NCBI GenBank assembly: GCA_016721845.1
Contig: JADKHK010000013.1
Location: forward strand, 248,001 to 312,000
Reading direction: 5' to 3'
Source: Lysobacterales bacterium
GTDB taxonomy: Bacteria; Pseudomonadota; Gammaproteobacteria; Xanthomonadales; Ahniellaceae
DNA: 64,000 nt
This document shows positions 16,961 to 25,438 of the stretch, in pieces. A model generated the notes under the pieces. The model saw nothing but the letters and a program-made list of their open reading frames with translations. It was not told the DNA's origin and did no database searches. Each line of letters begins with the position of its first letter. Within the stretch, counting starts at the first letter, position 1. Both the position numbers and the translations under genes were made by a program.

Positions 16961-17374
16961 ATGAGCGCTACCGAAAAAATGACGTCGAATCGCCCCTACC
17001 TGGTACGTGCGATGTACGACTGGATTTGCGATAACGGACTGACCCCCTACTTGCTGGTCGATGCCCGCCAGAATGGTGTGCGCGTGCCGACCCATGCCGT
17101 GAAGGATGGCCAGATCGTGCTCAACGTAGCCGTACGGGCGGTGTCCGATCTGGAACTGGGCAACGATCGCATCCGCTTCAACGCACGCTTCGGTGGGGTC
17201 AGCCAGCACGTTGATGTGCCGATGCCGGCGGTGCTGGCGATCTATGCTCAGGAGAACGGGCAGGGCATGATGTTTCCGGTCGAGGCTGAAGGCGAAGCGC
17301 CCACCCCTCCGGAGAAGCCGGCCGAACCCGAGAAGCCGGCGCGGAAGGGGCCGGGGCTGCGCATCGTGAAATAG
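16961..17374 (+). CDS. sspB: ClpXP adaptor SspB
   Basis: A 137-residue adaptor that delivers ssrA-tagged proteins, and in E. coli the cut RseA fragment, to ClpXP. The dimer domain has the diagnostic RPYLVRAMYDWICDNGLTPY, DGQIVLNVAVRAV and RFNARFGG segments. The acidic, proline-rich linker ends in the ClpX-docking tail GPGLRIVK, matching the LRVVK-type tail. Start codons at 16949 (TTG) and 16979 are alternatives. It is 8 nt after sspA and co-transcribed with it. Confidence 0.96.
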   Translation: MSATEKMTSNRPYLVRAMYDWICDNGLTPYLLVDARQNGVRVPTHAVKDGQIVLNVAVRAVSDLELGNDRIRFNARFGGVSQHVDVPMPAVLAIYAQENGQGMMFPVEAEGEAPTPPEKPAEPEKPARKGPGLRIVK

Positions 17375-17379
17375 GCACG

Positions 17380-17408
17380 CTGACGCCGGCCGGGCCGCTG
17401 ACTACAAT
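17380..17408 (+). promoter_or_regulatory. Predicted sigma-70 promoter of the kinase/FGE gene
   Basis: CTGACG (17380-17385) and TACAAT (17403-17408) are spaced by 17 bp, just after the sspB stop and about 30 bp before the kinase start. Found by eye. Confidence 0.4.
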
Positions 17409-17438
17409 CCCTTTCCCATTCCGCATCGGTTGCCCAGC

Positions 17439-19922
17439 GTGATCCAGATTCCCGGTTATCTGATCAAGCGTGAAATCGGTGCCGGCGGCATGGCGACGGT
17501 CTATCTGGCCGTTCAGACGTCACTGGAGCGCGAAGTCGCCTTGAAGGTGATGAATCCGGCGATGATCTCGGATCCCACGTTTTCGCGCAGGTTCATGCAG
17601 GAGGCGCGCACGCTGGCCTCGCTGGCGCACCCGAACATCGTGGCGGTCTACGACGTCGGCATCACCGACGAGAAGCTGCACTATTTCTCGATGCAACACC
17701 TGCCGCACGGTGACTTCCTGCACCGCATCCGCGACGGCATCGGTGAGCGCGAGGTGTTGCGCATCATCGCCGGCGTCGGGCGTGCGCTTGGCTATGCCCA
17801 TCAGCGCGGTTTCGTGCACCGAGATGTCGCGCCCGGCAATGTCCTGTTCGATGTCAACGGCAGTCCGGTGCTGACCGATTTCGGCATCGCCCGCGCGGTC
17901 AGCAAGACCTCACGCATCACCAATGCCGGGGTCAGTGTCGGCACCAGCCACTACATGAGTCCGGAACAGGCGCGCGGTGGCGATGTCGACGGTCGCTCGG
18001 ACCTGTATTCATTGGGGGCGGTTGCGTTCGAGGCGCTGACCGGGCACGCACCCTACGAGGGCGACGATGGTTTCGCGATTGCCTACGCCCATGTCTTCGA
18101 GCCGATTCCACGCCTGCCGCAGCAGGTGCAGCACTGGCAGCCGCTGATCGATCGCGCGATGGCGAAAGACCCCGCACAGCGATATCAGAATGCCGATGAA
18201 TTTCTGGTTGCGCTCGCCGAGATCGAGCAAAGGCTCCCGGCACCGGTCGATGCCACGCAGCCGATATCGCAGGCGGCAGTGCAGGCGACCCTGAACATGC
18301 AGGCCCCTACCCAGGTGATGTCGCGTCTGGCACCGGGCGTACAAGCGGGCGCGACCCAGGTGTTGTCCGTGCCGGCGGCAGCGGGCGACCTCGGTGACGA
18401 GTTGCGGTCATTGCGCGAGCAAGCGGCGGCGATGCCGGCATCGATCGTGTCGGCACCGACCCCGGATGCCAGTGCACGCCGCGCCGGGTTGTGGTTTGCC
18501 GGATTCGGAATCGTCGCGGCGCTTGCGCTGATCGGTTATGGCCTGTGGCGCGGCCGTGCCCCGGAACCGTTGCCGCCGCTGCCGACGGCGACGCGCAGTG
18601 ACACCCGACCGACGACGGATGCCATGCCGACGAGCGCGCCGTTGTCGCCACCGTCGCCGACGACCGATGCTGTTGCGGTGCCATCGGACGAGGATCCGAG
18701 TGCGCTCGAACTGCTCGGTATTGACGAACCCGATATCGACGAGCAACTGCGCATCGCGCTCGAAACGACGGTCGTCGATCCGATCGCCGAGCTGCTGCGT
18801 CTCGCGCGCAACGACATCGCGGGCAAGCGGCTGACCCTGCCGCCGGGCCGCAATGCCACCGACCGCTATCGGTTGGTGCTGAAGATCGATCGCGACAATG
18901 CCGTCGCCAGCGCCGGCCTGGTCGAGACCGCGAAGGCGCTGATGGTCGTGGCCGAGGAGCAGTTCGCCGCCGGCAAGATCGACGACTATTTCACGACCGC
19001 GGCGCGAGCGATCGAGATCGCCGGCAACTACGATCGCGAGGGCATGGTACGCAAATCGGTCGAGACGCGGCGCAAGCTGCTGGTCGACACCGCGCTGAAG
19101 GAAGGCGACGCCGCCTTCGAACGCTGGGATGGCAAGACGGCGCTTGCCGCCTATGCGCGTGCCCTGCATTTCGATCCGGACAACGCGGCGGCCAAGCGCG
19201 GCCAGAAGCAATCAACGAACCTCGGACAGCCCGGATTCGTGTTCACCGACAAGGTCGGCGCGACAGCGGGACCGGAGTTGATGGTGCAACGGATCGGCGG
19301 CAAGCGTGTCGCGGTGGCCCGCAACGAGACCACGGTCGGTGAATTCACGCGGTTCTGGAATAGCGGCGGTTCGGCCACGCGAGCGGTCCGGCCGGCCTGC
19401 CGCGATCGCGAATCGATCTTCCGCAGTTCGAAGACGCGGACATGGCAATCGCCGGGCTTCACCCAGCAGGCCAGTCATCCGGTGGTCTGCGTCGCCTGGC
19501 CGGATGTCGAGGCCTATGTCGCCTGGCTGTCCAAGCAGTCCGGAAAACGCTATCGCGCGATGTCGGCGGCCGAATGGACCAGCCTCGCCGCGCAAACCGC
19601 GGATGCAACACAATGCCGCGCCAACATCGCCGACCGGCGCTTTGACGCCGAGCACCGCGACCGCGACGCGCTCGCCTGCGACGACGGATTCGCCGGGACC
19701 GCGCCGGTTCGCCACTACGATGCCCCCGGCGGGTTGTACGATATGGCCGGCAACGTGCGCGAATGGGTCAACGACTGCGGGTCCGGCTGCAGCAGCCGCG
19801 TCGCGATGGGAAGTGCATGGCTGTCGACTGCGGACAAGCTTGATCCGAAGCAGCGCGGCAGCTTTGATGCGGATACCGGTTTCAATACGATCGGCTTTCG
19901 CGTCGTGCGCGAGATCGATTGA
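17439..19922 (+). CDS. Membrane Ser/Thr kinase fused to a formylglycine-generating-enzyme/SUMF1-like domain
   Basis: About 827 residues. Kinase domain 8-265: glycine loop IGAGGMATVY, K36 (VALKVM), catalytic loop HRDVAPGN near 126-133, DFG near 147 and the MSPEQARG substrate-loop motif. The Lys normally found two residues after HRD is replaced by Ala, as in HRDV[AS]PxN kinases. A Pro/Thr/Ala-rich linker leads to one transmembrane helix (about 347-368), then a helical repeat-like region, then an FGE-sulfatase-like domain (about 605-827; YDMAGNVREWVND and GFRVVREID are diagnostic). The C-terminal domain should be periplasmic. Catalytic Cys residues of true FGEs are not evident, so it may be a binding module. 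GTG 17439 is chosen over TTG 17430. A double-FHA gene follows after 23 bp. Confidence 0.85.
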   Translation: MIQIPGYLIKREIGAGGMATVYLAVQTSLEREVALKVMNPAMISDPTFSRRFMQEARTLASLAHPNIVAVYDVGITDEKLHYFSMQHLPHGDFLHRIRDGIGEREVLRIIAGVGRALGYAHQRGFVHRDVAPGNVLFDVNGSPVLTDFGIARAVSKTSRITNAGVSVGTSHYMSPEQARGGDVDGRSDLYSLGAVAFEALTGHAPYEGDDGFAIAYAHVFEPIPRLPQQVQHWQPLIDRAMAKDPAQRYQNADEFLVALAEIEQRLPAPVDATQPISQAAVQATLNMQAPTQVMSRLAPGVQAGATQVLSVPAAAGDLGDELRSLREQAAAMPASIVSAPTPDASARRAGLWFAGFGIVAALALIGYGLWRGRAPEPLPPLPTATRSDTRPTTDAMPTSAPLSPPSPTTDAVAVPSDEDPSALELLGIDEPDIDEQLRIALETTVVDPIAELLRLARNDIAGKRLTLPPGRNATDRYRLVLKIDRDNAVASAGLVETAKALMVVAEEQFAAGKIDDYFTTAARAIEIAGNYDREGMVRKSVETRRKLLVDTALKEGDAAFERWDGKTALAAYARALHFDPDNAAAKRGQKQSTNLGQPGFVFTDKVGATAGPELMVQRIGGKRVAVARNETTVGEFTRFWNSGGSATRAVRPACRDRESIFRSSKTRTWQSPGFTQQASHPVVCVAWPDVEAYVAWLSKQSGKRYRAMSAAEWTSLAAQTADATQCRANIADRRFDAEHRDRDALACDDGFAGTAPVRHYDAPGGLYDMAGNVREWVNDCGSGCSSRVAMGSAWLSTADKLDPKQRGSFDADTGFNTIGFRVVREID

Positions 19923-19945
19923 CACACTCAGGAGTTGGATCACAC

Positions 19946-20749
19946 ATGAAGCTGCTGTTCCCGAATGGCGAACACGAACCAGTCGAGTTGAAACTGGGCA
20001 CGACGCGTGTAGGTGGCGCGGCGGGCAACGATATCGTGCTGATGGCGCCCGGCATCGCGGCCCAGCACTGCGAACTCACCTTTGACGGCAGCAACGGCAC
20101 GATCAAGGTACTGAATGCCGCAAACAGCATTGCGCTGAATGGTCGGCAGGTAATGACGGAAACCCCGATCAAGCCCGGCGACATCGTGCTGTTCGGCAAG
20201 ATCGGCACCCGGGTCTTGGCCAGCGAACGCATGCAGGCGGCGGCCGCGGCGGCCAAGAAGGAGCCCGAGGACGATGGCCGCACGCGCGTGCGCCAGGCGC
20301 TGCCGCGTTATGTCCTGCGCGGCGTGTCCGGCAGCACCTTCGGCAAGACCTTTGCCTTGGTCGGCACCATGACCGTCGGCCGTGCCGCGGAATGCGACAT
20401 CAGCATCCCGACCGACGAAGTGTCGCGTCAACACGCGAAATTGCAGGTGATGCCGGATGGCATCGCGGTCGAAGACATGGGTTCCGCGAACGGCACCTTC
20501 ATCAACGACAAGCGGGTCCATACCGGTCTGCTCAAGCCGGGCGAGGAGCTGCGCCTCGATACCGTGCGCTTCATGCTGGTGGCGCCACACCTGGAAATGC
20601 AGCAAGTCGCCAAGGCAGCGGAGCCGGCTGCGACCAAGTCGGCGCCGGCAGCGGCTGGCGGCGGTCAGGTCAAGTGGCTCCTGATCGGTCTGGTCGGTGC
20701 CGGTGCGGTCATCGCAGCGCTGTGGGCTGCGGGCATCATGAAGTTCTGA
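19946..20749 (+). CDS. Membrane-anchored protein with two FHA domains
   Basis: 267 residues. The first forkhead-associated domain (about 1-95) is divergent, lacking the usual Gly-Arg and Ser-x-x-His pairs. The second (about 125-220) is canonical, with VGRAAECDISIP, SRQHAKL and GSANGTFIND, and should bind phosphothreonine. One C-terminal transmembrane helix (about 246-264) anchors it with the FHA domains in the cytoplasm. AGGAG lies 11 bases before the ATG. Its position after the kinase/FGE gene makes it the likely phospho-dependent partner or substrate of that kinase. It converges with nadC. Confidence 0.85.
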   Translation: MKLLFPNGEHEPVELKLGTTRVGGAAGNDIVLMAPGIAAQHCELTFDGSNGTIKVLNAANSIALNGRQVMTETPIKPGDIVLFGKIGTRVLASERMQAAAAAAKKEPEDDGRTRVRQALPRYVLRGVSGSTFGKTFALVGTMTVGRAAECDISIPTDEVSRQHAKLQVMPDGIAVEDMGSANGTFINDKRVHTGLLKPGEELRLDTVRFMLVAPHLEMQQVAKAAEPAATKSAPAAAGGGQVKWLLIGLVGAGAVIAALWAAGIMKF

Positions 20750-20773
20750 TGCGTCGCGCGGCTGTGGCGCTGT

Positions 20774-21622
20774 TCACCAGCGCCGCAGCACGCGCAAACT
20801 GAGGTCGATGGCACGCAGGTGCTTGGTCAGCGATCCGACCGAAACGAAGTCCACCCCGAGCGCGGCGATTTCCCCCAGTCGTTCGAACGACACGCCACCG
20901 GATACTTCCAGTTCGACCCGGCCGCCGTTGCGGCGCACTGCCTCTTCGACATCGGCGTCGTTCAACTCATCGAGCATGATGCGGTCGGGTCGGGCGGCCA
21001 GCGCTGCGTCGAATTCGCGCAGACTCTCGACCTCGATCTCGACCATGCGGCTGCCCGCCACGGCGCGTGCATTCGCGATCGCGGCGGCGATCGAGCCTGC
21101 AGCGGCGATGTGGTTTTCCTTGATCAGTACCGCGTCGAACAGACCCATGCGGTGATTCATGCCGCCGCCGCAGCGCACGGCGTATTTCTGCGCCACGCGC
21201 AATCCGGGCAGGGTCTTGCGGGTATCCAGTACGCGCGTCCTGGTGTGCGTCAGCGCATCGGCGTAGCGGCGCGTCGTGGTGGCCGTGCCGGAGAGGGTCT
21301 GCAGGAAATTCAAAGCGCTGCGCTCGGCACTGACGATGCCTCGGCCGGCACCTTCGATTCGGCACAGCCGCGTGTCGGCAACCACGCGCGCTCCGTCGGC
21401 ATGCAGCCATTCGATCGTCACGCCCGGATCGAGCGCGCGGAAACAGGCCTCGGCCCAGTCGCGGCCGCACAGCACCATGTCCTCGCGCGTGACGATCGCC
21501 GCTTCACAGCGCTGTTCGGGCGGCAACAGGCGCGCGGTCAGATCGCCGTCGCCAATGTCTTCGGCCAGGGCGCGACGCACATCGGCCTCGACCGCCAAGG
21601 CGTCCGGCGGCGTCAGCTTCAC
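20774..21622 (-). CDS. nadC: Nicotinate-nucleotide pyrophosphorylase (carboxylating)
   Basis: A 282-residue enzyme that converts quinolinate and PRPP to nicotinate mononucleotide, the step after NadAB in NAD synthesis. Family motifs are AEDIGDGDLTARLL at the N-terminus, FLQTLSGTATTTRRY, VLDTRKTLPGLR, KYAVRCGGGMNHRMGL and the C-terminal VSVGSLTKH. Length is typical. It starts inside the last codons of the Trm112-like gene with a 4-nt overlap, so the two are translated from one message. Cytoplasmic. Confidence 0.97.
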   Translation of the reverse strand: MKLTPPDALAVEADVRRALAEDIGDGDLTARLLPPEQRCEAAIVTREDMVLCGRDWAEACFRALDPGVTIEWLHADGARVVADTRLCRIEGAGRGIVSAERSALNFLQTLSGTATTTRRYADALTHTRTRVLDTRKTLPGLRVAQKYAVRCGGGMNHRMGLFDAVLIKENHIAAAGSIAAAIANARAVAGSRMVEIEVESLREFDAALAARPDRIMLDELNDADVEEAVRRNGGRVELEVSGGVSFERLGEIAALGVDFVSVGSLTKHLRAIDLSLRVLRRW

Positions 21623-21891
21623 GTCGGGAAATCCGTGAACTGGGTGGTGCCGATGCCTTCTTCGGGCAGCAGCACGGGCACGCCATCGTCGATGCGGTAG
21701 ATGACCTTGTCATCGTCGCTGATCAGCGCATCGGCGACGATCGTGTTCAACGCCGTACCGGCCACGTTCTGCACGTGGCCAGCGCGCAATGCGTCATTCA
21801 CGAACGCCAGCCGGGCACGCGACAGCGGCTTCAACGCGCGCTTGCTCACCGGGCAGCAGAGGATGGAAAGAAATCGTGGATCGAGGGCCAT
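21619..21891 (-). CDS. Trm112-family (YcaR-like) small protein
   Basis: A 90-residue protein of the Trm112/YcaR family. The N-terminal LLCCP-type motif (ILCCPVSKRALKPL) corresponds to the family's LxCPxCxxxL start, but the second cysteine of the usual CPxC knuckle is Ser here, as is often the case in bacterial forms. The C-terminal DGVPVLLPEE is diagnostic. Eukaryotic Trm112 activates methyltransferases; the bacterial role is poorly known. It overlaps nadC by 4 nt and diverges from purE. Confidence 0.85.
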   Translation of the reverse strand: MALDPRFLSILCCPVSKRALKPLSRARLAFVNDALRAGHVQNVAGTALNTIVADALISDDDKVIYRIDDGVPVLLPEEGIGTTQFTDFPT

Positions 21892-21974
21892 CAGTCATCA
21901 CGTCGCCATGGAAGCGGGCGCTAAGATAGCAGCCGTCGTGGCGGCCTGAGGCCGTCCATCCCGTGGAGTTGTGC

Positions 21975-22481
21975 ATGACCGCTTCGAACGCCTTGCCCAT
22001 CGTGGGCATCGTGATGGGCTCGCGTTCCGACTGGGACACGTTGAAGCACGGCGAGGAGACCTTGCAGCGCCTCGCCATTCCCTACGAGGTGCGGGTCGTG
22101 TCGGCACATCGCACGCCCGACCTGTTGTTCCAGTATGCCGAGCAGGCGAGTGCGCGCGGCCTCAAAGCCATCATTGCGGGTGCCGGTGGCGCCGCGCATC
22201 TGCCCGGGATGCTGGCGGCGAAGACGGCGCTGCCAGTGCTCGGCGTGCCGGTGCAGTCGAAGGTGTTGAACGGCGTTGATTCGCTGCTCTCGATCGTGCA
22301 GATGCCGGCCGGCATACCGGTCGCGACCTTTGCGATCGGTGCCGCCGGTGCGGTGAATGCCGCGCTGTTTGCGGCTGCGATCCTGGCGACGCAGGATGCT
22401 GCGGTGGCCAAGGCGCTCGATACCTTCCGTCGCGCCCAGACCGAACAGGTCCTGGCGCAACCCGACCCCCGTTCCGCATGA
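21975..22481 (+). CDS. purE: N5-carboxyaminoimidazole ribonucleotide mutase
   Basis: A 168-residue class I PurE that converts N5-CAIR to CAIR in purine synthesis. Diagnostic motifs are VGIVMGSRSDWDT, VSAHRTPD and AGAGGAAHLPGM, with PVLGVPVQSK lining the octamer active site. ATG 21975 is preferred over GTG 21963 because GGAG (21965-21968) sits six bases before it. Its stop overlaps the purK start by 4 nt, so the pair is coupled. Confidence 0.97.
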   Translation: MTASNALPIVGIVMGSRSDWDTLKHGEETLQRLAIPYEVRVVSAHRTPDLLFQYAEQASARGLKAIIAGAGGAAHLPGMLAAKTALPVLGVPVQSKVLNGVDSLLSIVQMPAGIPVATFAIGAAGAVNAALFAAAILATQDAAVAKALDTFRRAQTEQVLAQPDPRSA

Positions 22482-23623
22482 CCACGATCGGCATCCTGGG
22501 CGGCGGCCAGCTTGCGCGCATGATGGCGCTCGCCGGCGCGCCGCTGGGCCTGCGCTTCCTGGTGATGGACAGCGCCGCCGACGCCTGTGCGGCCCAGTTC
22601 GTGCCCTTGCTCGGTGCCGACTATCGCGACGAGCAGGCGCTGGCCGAGTTCGCGCGGCGCGTGGATGTCGTCACTTTCGATTTCGAGAACGTGCCGGCCG
22701 AGAGCGCCGAATGGCTGGCAAAGCGAGTCCCCGTATTTCCGAATCCACGCGCGCTTGCGGTGGCGCAGGATCGCTTGGCCGAGAAATCGCTGTTCCGCGA
22801 ACTCGGCATCGGTGTGCCTGCATTTGCGGCGGTCGACACACGCGAGGATCTTGATCGGGCCGCGCGCGACGTCGGTCTGCCGGCGATCCTGAAGACGCGC
22901 CGGCTCGGTTACGACGGCAAGGGCCAGTTCCGGATCAAGTCAGCGAACGACCTCGATGCCGCCTGGGCCGCACTGGGTGCGCAGGCGGAACGTGTGGGGC
23001 TCATCCTTGAAGCCTTCGTGCCGTTCGAACGCGAAGTGTCGGTGGTGGCGGTACGCGGCCGCGACGGCGAGTTCCGCGCCTATCCGTTGACCGAGAATTG
23101 GCATGAGTCGGGCATTCTCTCGGCGAGCCTTGCGCCGGCCGACACGGACGCGACCTTGGCGCAATCCGCCGTGACTGCAGCGCGCCTGGTCGCCGAGTCG
23201 CTCGACTATGTCGGGGTGTTCGCACTGGAACTGTTCGTGCGGAACGGTCAGTTGCTCGCGAACGAGATGGCACCGCGCGTGCACAACTCCGGGCACTGGA
23301 CCATCGAGGGTGCCGATGTGTCGCAGTTCGAAAATCATCTGCGCGCGGTGCTTGGCTTGCCGCTCGGCAGCATCGACGCACGCGGGCGTTCCTGCATGCT
23401 GAACTGGATCGGCGAGATGCCGGATCGGCGCGCCGTGCTTGCGGAGGCGGCGGGCCATTGGCACGACTACGGCAAGTCGCCGCGCGAGGGCCGCAAGGTC
23501 GGACACGCGACCTTGATCGCTGACGGCCTGGAAGCGTTGGCCGATGCGCTGGATCGGATCGGCAAGGCACTCGATCGGCGCGCACAGGTTGCGCCGCCGA
23601 TAGCGCGATTGCGCGGACGCTAG
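22478..23623 (+). CDS. purK: N5-carboxyaminoimidazole ribonucleotide synthase
   Basis: A 381-residue ATP-grasp enzyme that makes N5-CAIR from AIR, bicarbonate and ATP, feeding PurE. The start ILGGGQLARMMALAGAPLG, the ATP-grasp core (ILKTRRLGYDGKGQ), FEREVSVVAVR and the metal-binding NEMAPRVHNSGHWTIEG are all present. Length is normal. It forms a two-gene unit with purE and ends before a strong palindrome that separates it from the convergent sodB. Confidence 0.97.
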   Translation: MTTIGILGGGQLARMMALAGAPLGLRFLVMDSAADACAAQFVPLLGADYRDEQALAEFARRVDVVTFDFENVPAESAEWLAKRVPVFPNPRALAVAQDRLAEKSLFRELGIGVPAFAAVDTREDLDRAARDVGLPAILKTRRLGYDGKGQFRIKSANDLDAAWAALGAQAERVGLILEAFVPFEREVSVVAVRGRDGEFRAYPLTENWHESGILSASLAPADTDATLAQSAVTAARLVAESLDYVGVFALELFVRNGQLLANEMAPRVHNSGHWTIEGADVSQFENHLRAVLGLPLGSIDARGRSCMLNWIGEMPDRRAVLAEAAGHWHDYGKSPREGRKVGHATLIADGLEALADALDRIGKALDRRAQVAPPIARLRGR

Positions 23624-23638
23624 CGCATCGCAGCGCCC

Positions 23639-23669
23639 GCCGCTCCCGCAGGATCGTGGCGGGAGCGGC
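23639..23669. repeat. REP-like palindrome between purK and sodB
   Basis: GCCGCTCCCGC (23639-23649) pairs perfectly with GCGGGAGCGGC (23659-23669) around a 9-nt loop. The GGGAGCGGCC core followed by GGCCGCGATC resembles the GTAGGAGCGGCC...GGCCGCGA repeats of Xanthomonadales and Pseudomonas. It may also serve as a terminator between the two convergent genes. Confidence 0.6.
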
Positions 23670-23685
23670 CACCGGCCGCGATCAA

Positions 23686-24264
23686 TCAGGCCATCTGTGC
23701 CGCGACATGGTCCCAGTTCACCAGGTTCCAGAACGCCTCGACGTACTTCGCGCGGGCATTGCGATAGTCGACGTAGTACGCGTGTTCCCACACGTCGCAG
23801 GTGAGCAAGGCGCGGTCGGTGCCGGTCAGCGGCGTCGCTGCGTTCGAGGTGCTGACCAGTCCGAGCGAGCCGTCAGCGCGCTGCACCAGCCAAGCCCAGC
23901 CGGAACCGAAAGTGGTCAAGGCCGTATTCGTGAACTGTTCCTTGAACTGCGCGAACGAACCGAAGGCCGCATTGATCGCATCTGCGAGTTTGCCGGTCGG
24001 TTCGCCACCGCCGTTCGGCTTCAGACAGTTCCAGTAGAACGTGTGGTTCCACACCTGCGCAGCGTTATTGAACATGCCTCCCGAAGATTTCCGGATGATC
24101 TCTTCCAGCGACAGGGACTCGAACTCGGTGCCCTTGATCTGGTTGTTCAGATTGGTCACGTAGGTCTGATGATGCTTGCCGTAGTGGAAATCGATGGTTT
24201 CGGCCGAGATATGCGGCGCCAGCGCGTCGCGGGCATAGGGCAGGGCAGGCAGTTCGATGGCCAT
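23686..24264 (-). CDS. sodB: Superoxide dismutase (Fe type)
   Basis: A 192-residue Fe/Mn-family dismutase converting superoxide to peroxide and oxygen. Metal ligands fall in FHYGKHHQTYV (His), QVWNHTFYWNCL (His) and DVWEHAYYVDYRN (Asp and His). The QVWNHTFYWN segment followed by CLKPNGGGEP is the SodB rather than SodA pattern. The start at 24264 is supported by GGAG upstream. It is transcribed away from grxD across 141 bp. Cytoplasmic. Confidence 0.95.
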   Translation of the reverse strand: MAIELPALPYARDALAPHISAETIDFHYGKHHQTYVTNLNNQIKGTEFESLSLEEIIRKSSGGMFNNAAQVWNHTFYWNCLKPNGGGEPTGKLADAINAAFGSFAQFKEQFTNTALTTFGSGWAWLVQRADGSLGLVSTSNAATPLTGTDRALLTCDVWEHAYYVDYRNARAKYVEAFWNLVNWDHVAAQMA

Positions 24265-24405
24265 GTCATCACTCCGTGAAGGGTTGCGGTGAAGGTCGGA
24301 AAATGGAGAAGCGCGGACACGAAGTTTAGCAGGCCGTTGCGAAGCCGCCGTCGATATCGCCGCGGGTTGTAGAATCCGCCTCGTCTTCCGCATCGAGATC
24401 GCAAC
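24265..24405. promoter_or_regulatory. Divergent sodB/grxD promoter region
   Basis: A 141-bp intergenic region between two divergent redox genes. TAGAAT at 24370-24375 (in TTGTAGAAT) is a good -10 for grxD, 31 bp before its ATG. No convincing -35 sits at the right spacing, and I could not place the sodB promoter. Confidence 0.35.
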
Positions 24406-24723
24406 ATGGAATCCATCGAACGCATCAAGTCCATCGTCGGATCGTCCCCGATCGTGCTGTTCATGAAGGGCACGCCGCAGTTCCCGATGTGCGGTTTCTC
24501 CAGTCGCACCGTGCAGGCATTGAAGGACGCTGGTGCCGAATTCACGAGTGTGAATGTGCTTGAAAACCCGGATATTCGCGCCAATCTGCCGCGCTTTTCG
24601 AACTGGCCGACATTCCCGCAACTGTTCATCAACGGCGAGTTGATCGGTGGCTGCGACATCACCCTCGAATTGCACGAGAAGGGTGAACTCGCCCAGATGG
24701 TGCGCGACGCGGCCAAGGCTTGA
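24406..24723 (+). CDS. grxD: Monothiol glutaredoxin Grx4
   Basis: A 105-residue CGFS-type glutaredoxin. The active site is MCGFSSRTVQAL, with K-G-T-P-Q-F-P before it and the glutathione-binding WPTFPQLFINGELIGGCDI after it. These proteins bind a bridging 2Fe-2S cluster with glutathione and transfer it to target proteins rather than act as disulfide reductases. The SDR gene starts 1 nt after its stop, so the two are probably co-transcribed. Confidence 0.97.
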   Translation: MESIERIKSIVGSSPIVLFMKGTPQFPMCGFSSRTVQALKDAGAEFTSVNVLENPDIRANLPRFSNWPTFPQLFINGELIGGCDITLELHEKGELAQMVRDAAKA

Positions 24724-24724
24724 G

Positions 24725-25435
24725 ATGTCGGCCGTTCCATCCGGCGCCCTGGCCGGTCAGGTGCTGCTGATTACCGGTGCTGCAGGCGGCCTCGGGTCCG
24801 AGCTTGCGAAACAAGCAGCGGCGGCGGGCGCGACCGTGGTGCTGGCGGGCAAGCGCGTTCGTGCGCTGGAGCGCGTGTATGACGAAATCGTCGCTGCTGG
24901 CGGTCCCGAGCCGGCGATCTATCCGATCAATCTCGAAGGTGCGACGCCGGCCGAATTCGCGGTGCTCGCGGCCACGCTCGAACAGCAGTGTGGTCGCCTG
25001 GACGCGCTGATCCACGCTGCTGCGAGTTTCAGTGGACTGACGCCGCTCGAATCGTTGCCGGCGGAAGACTGGCTGCGTTCGTTGCAGGTGAATCTCAATG
25101 CGCCGTTCGCGCTGACGCAGGCCTGCCTGCCGCTGTTGCGTGCAGCGCAAGGCCATTGCGTGTTCGTGCTCGACGACGAGGCCCGGGTCGGCAAGGCCTT
25201 CTGGAATGCTTATGGCGTGGCCAAGTTCGCGTTGCGCGGCCTCGTATCCCAGTGGTCGCAGGAGCTGGAACATTCGGGCGTGAAGATGCTCACCTTCACG
25301 CCGCCGCCGATGCGCACGACCTTGCGCGCGCGCGCCTATTTCGCCGAGAACCCGGAAGCAGTCGAGACGGCACGGGCGCCAGCGGGCGACTGCCTCGGAT
25401 TGATCATGCGCAACGCCCAAGTCGCGGTGCATTGA
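24725..25435 (+). CDS. YciK-like short-chain dehydrogenase/reductase
   Basis: A 236-residue SDR. The cofactor motif TGAAGGLGSELAK (TGxxxGxG), the AGKR segment that suggests NADP use, NAG-like HAAASF and the active-site Y-x-x-x-K in AYGVAKFAL are present. The overall sequence resembles the E. coli YciK group, whose physiological substrate is not known. The start is 1 nt after the grxD stop, and the MarC gene begins 3 nt after its end, so grxD-SDR-marC is likely one transcript. Confidence 0.85.
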   Translation: MSAVPSGALAGQVLLITGAAGGLGSELAKQAAAAGATVVLAGKRVRALERVYDEIVAAGGPEPAIYPINLEGATPAEFAVLAATLEQQCGRLDALIHAAASFSGLTPLESLPAEDWLRSLQVNLNAPFALTQACLPLLRAAQGHCVFVLDDEARVGKAFWNAYGVAKFALRGLVSQWSQELEHSGVKMLTFTPPPMRTTLRARAYFAENPEAVETARAPAGDCLGLIMRNAQVAVH

Positions 25436-25438
25436 TCC

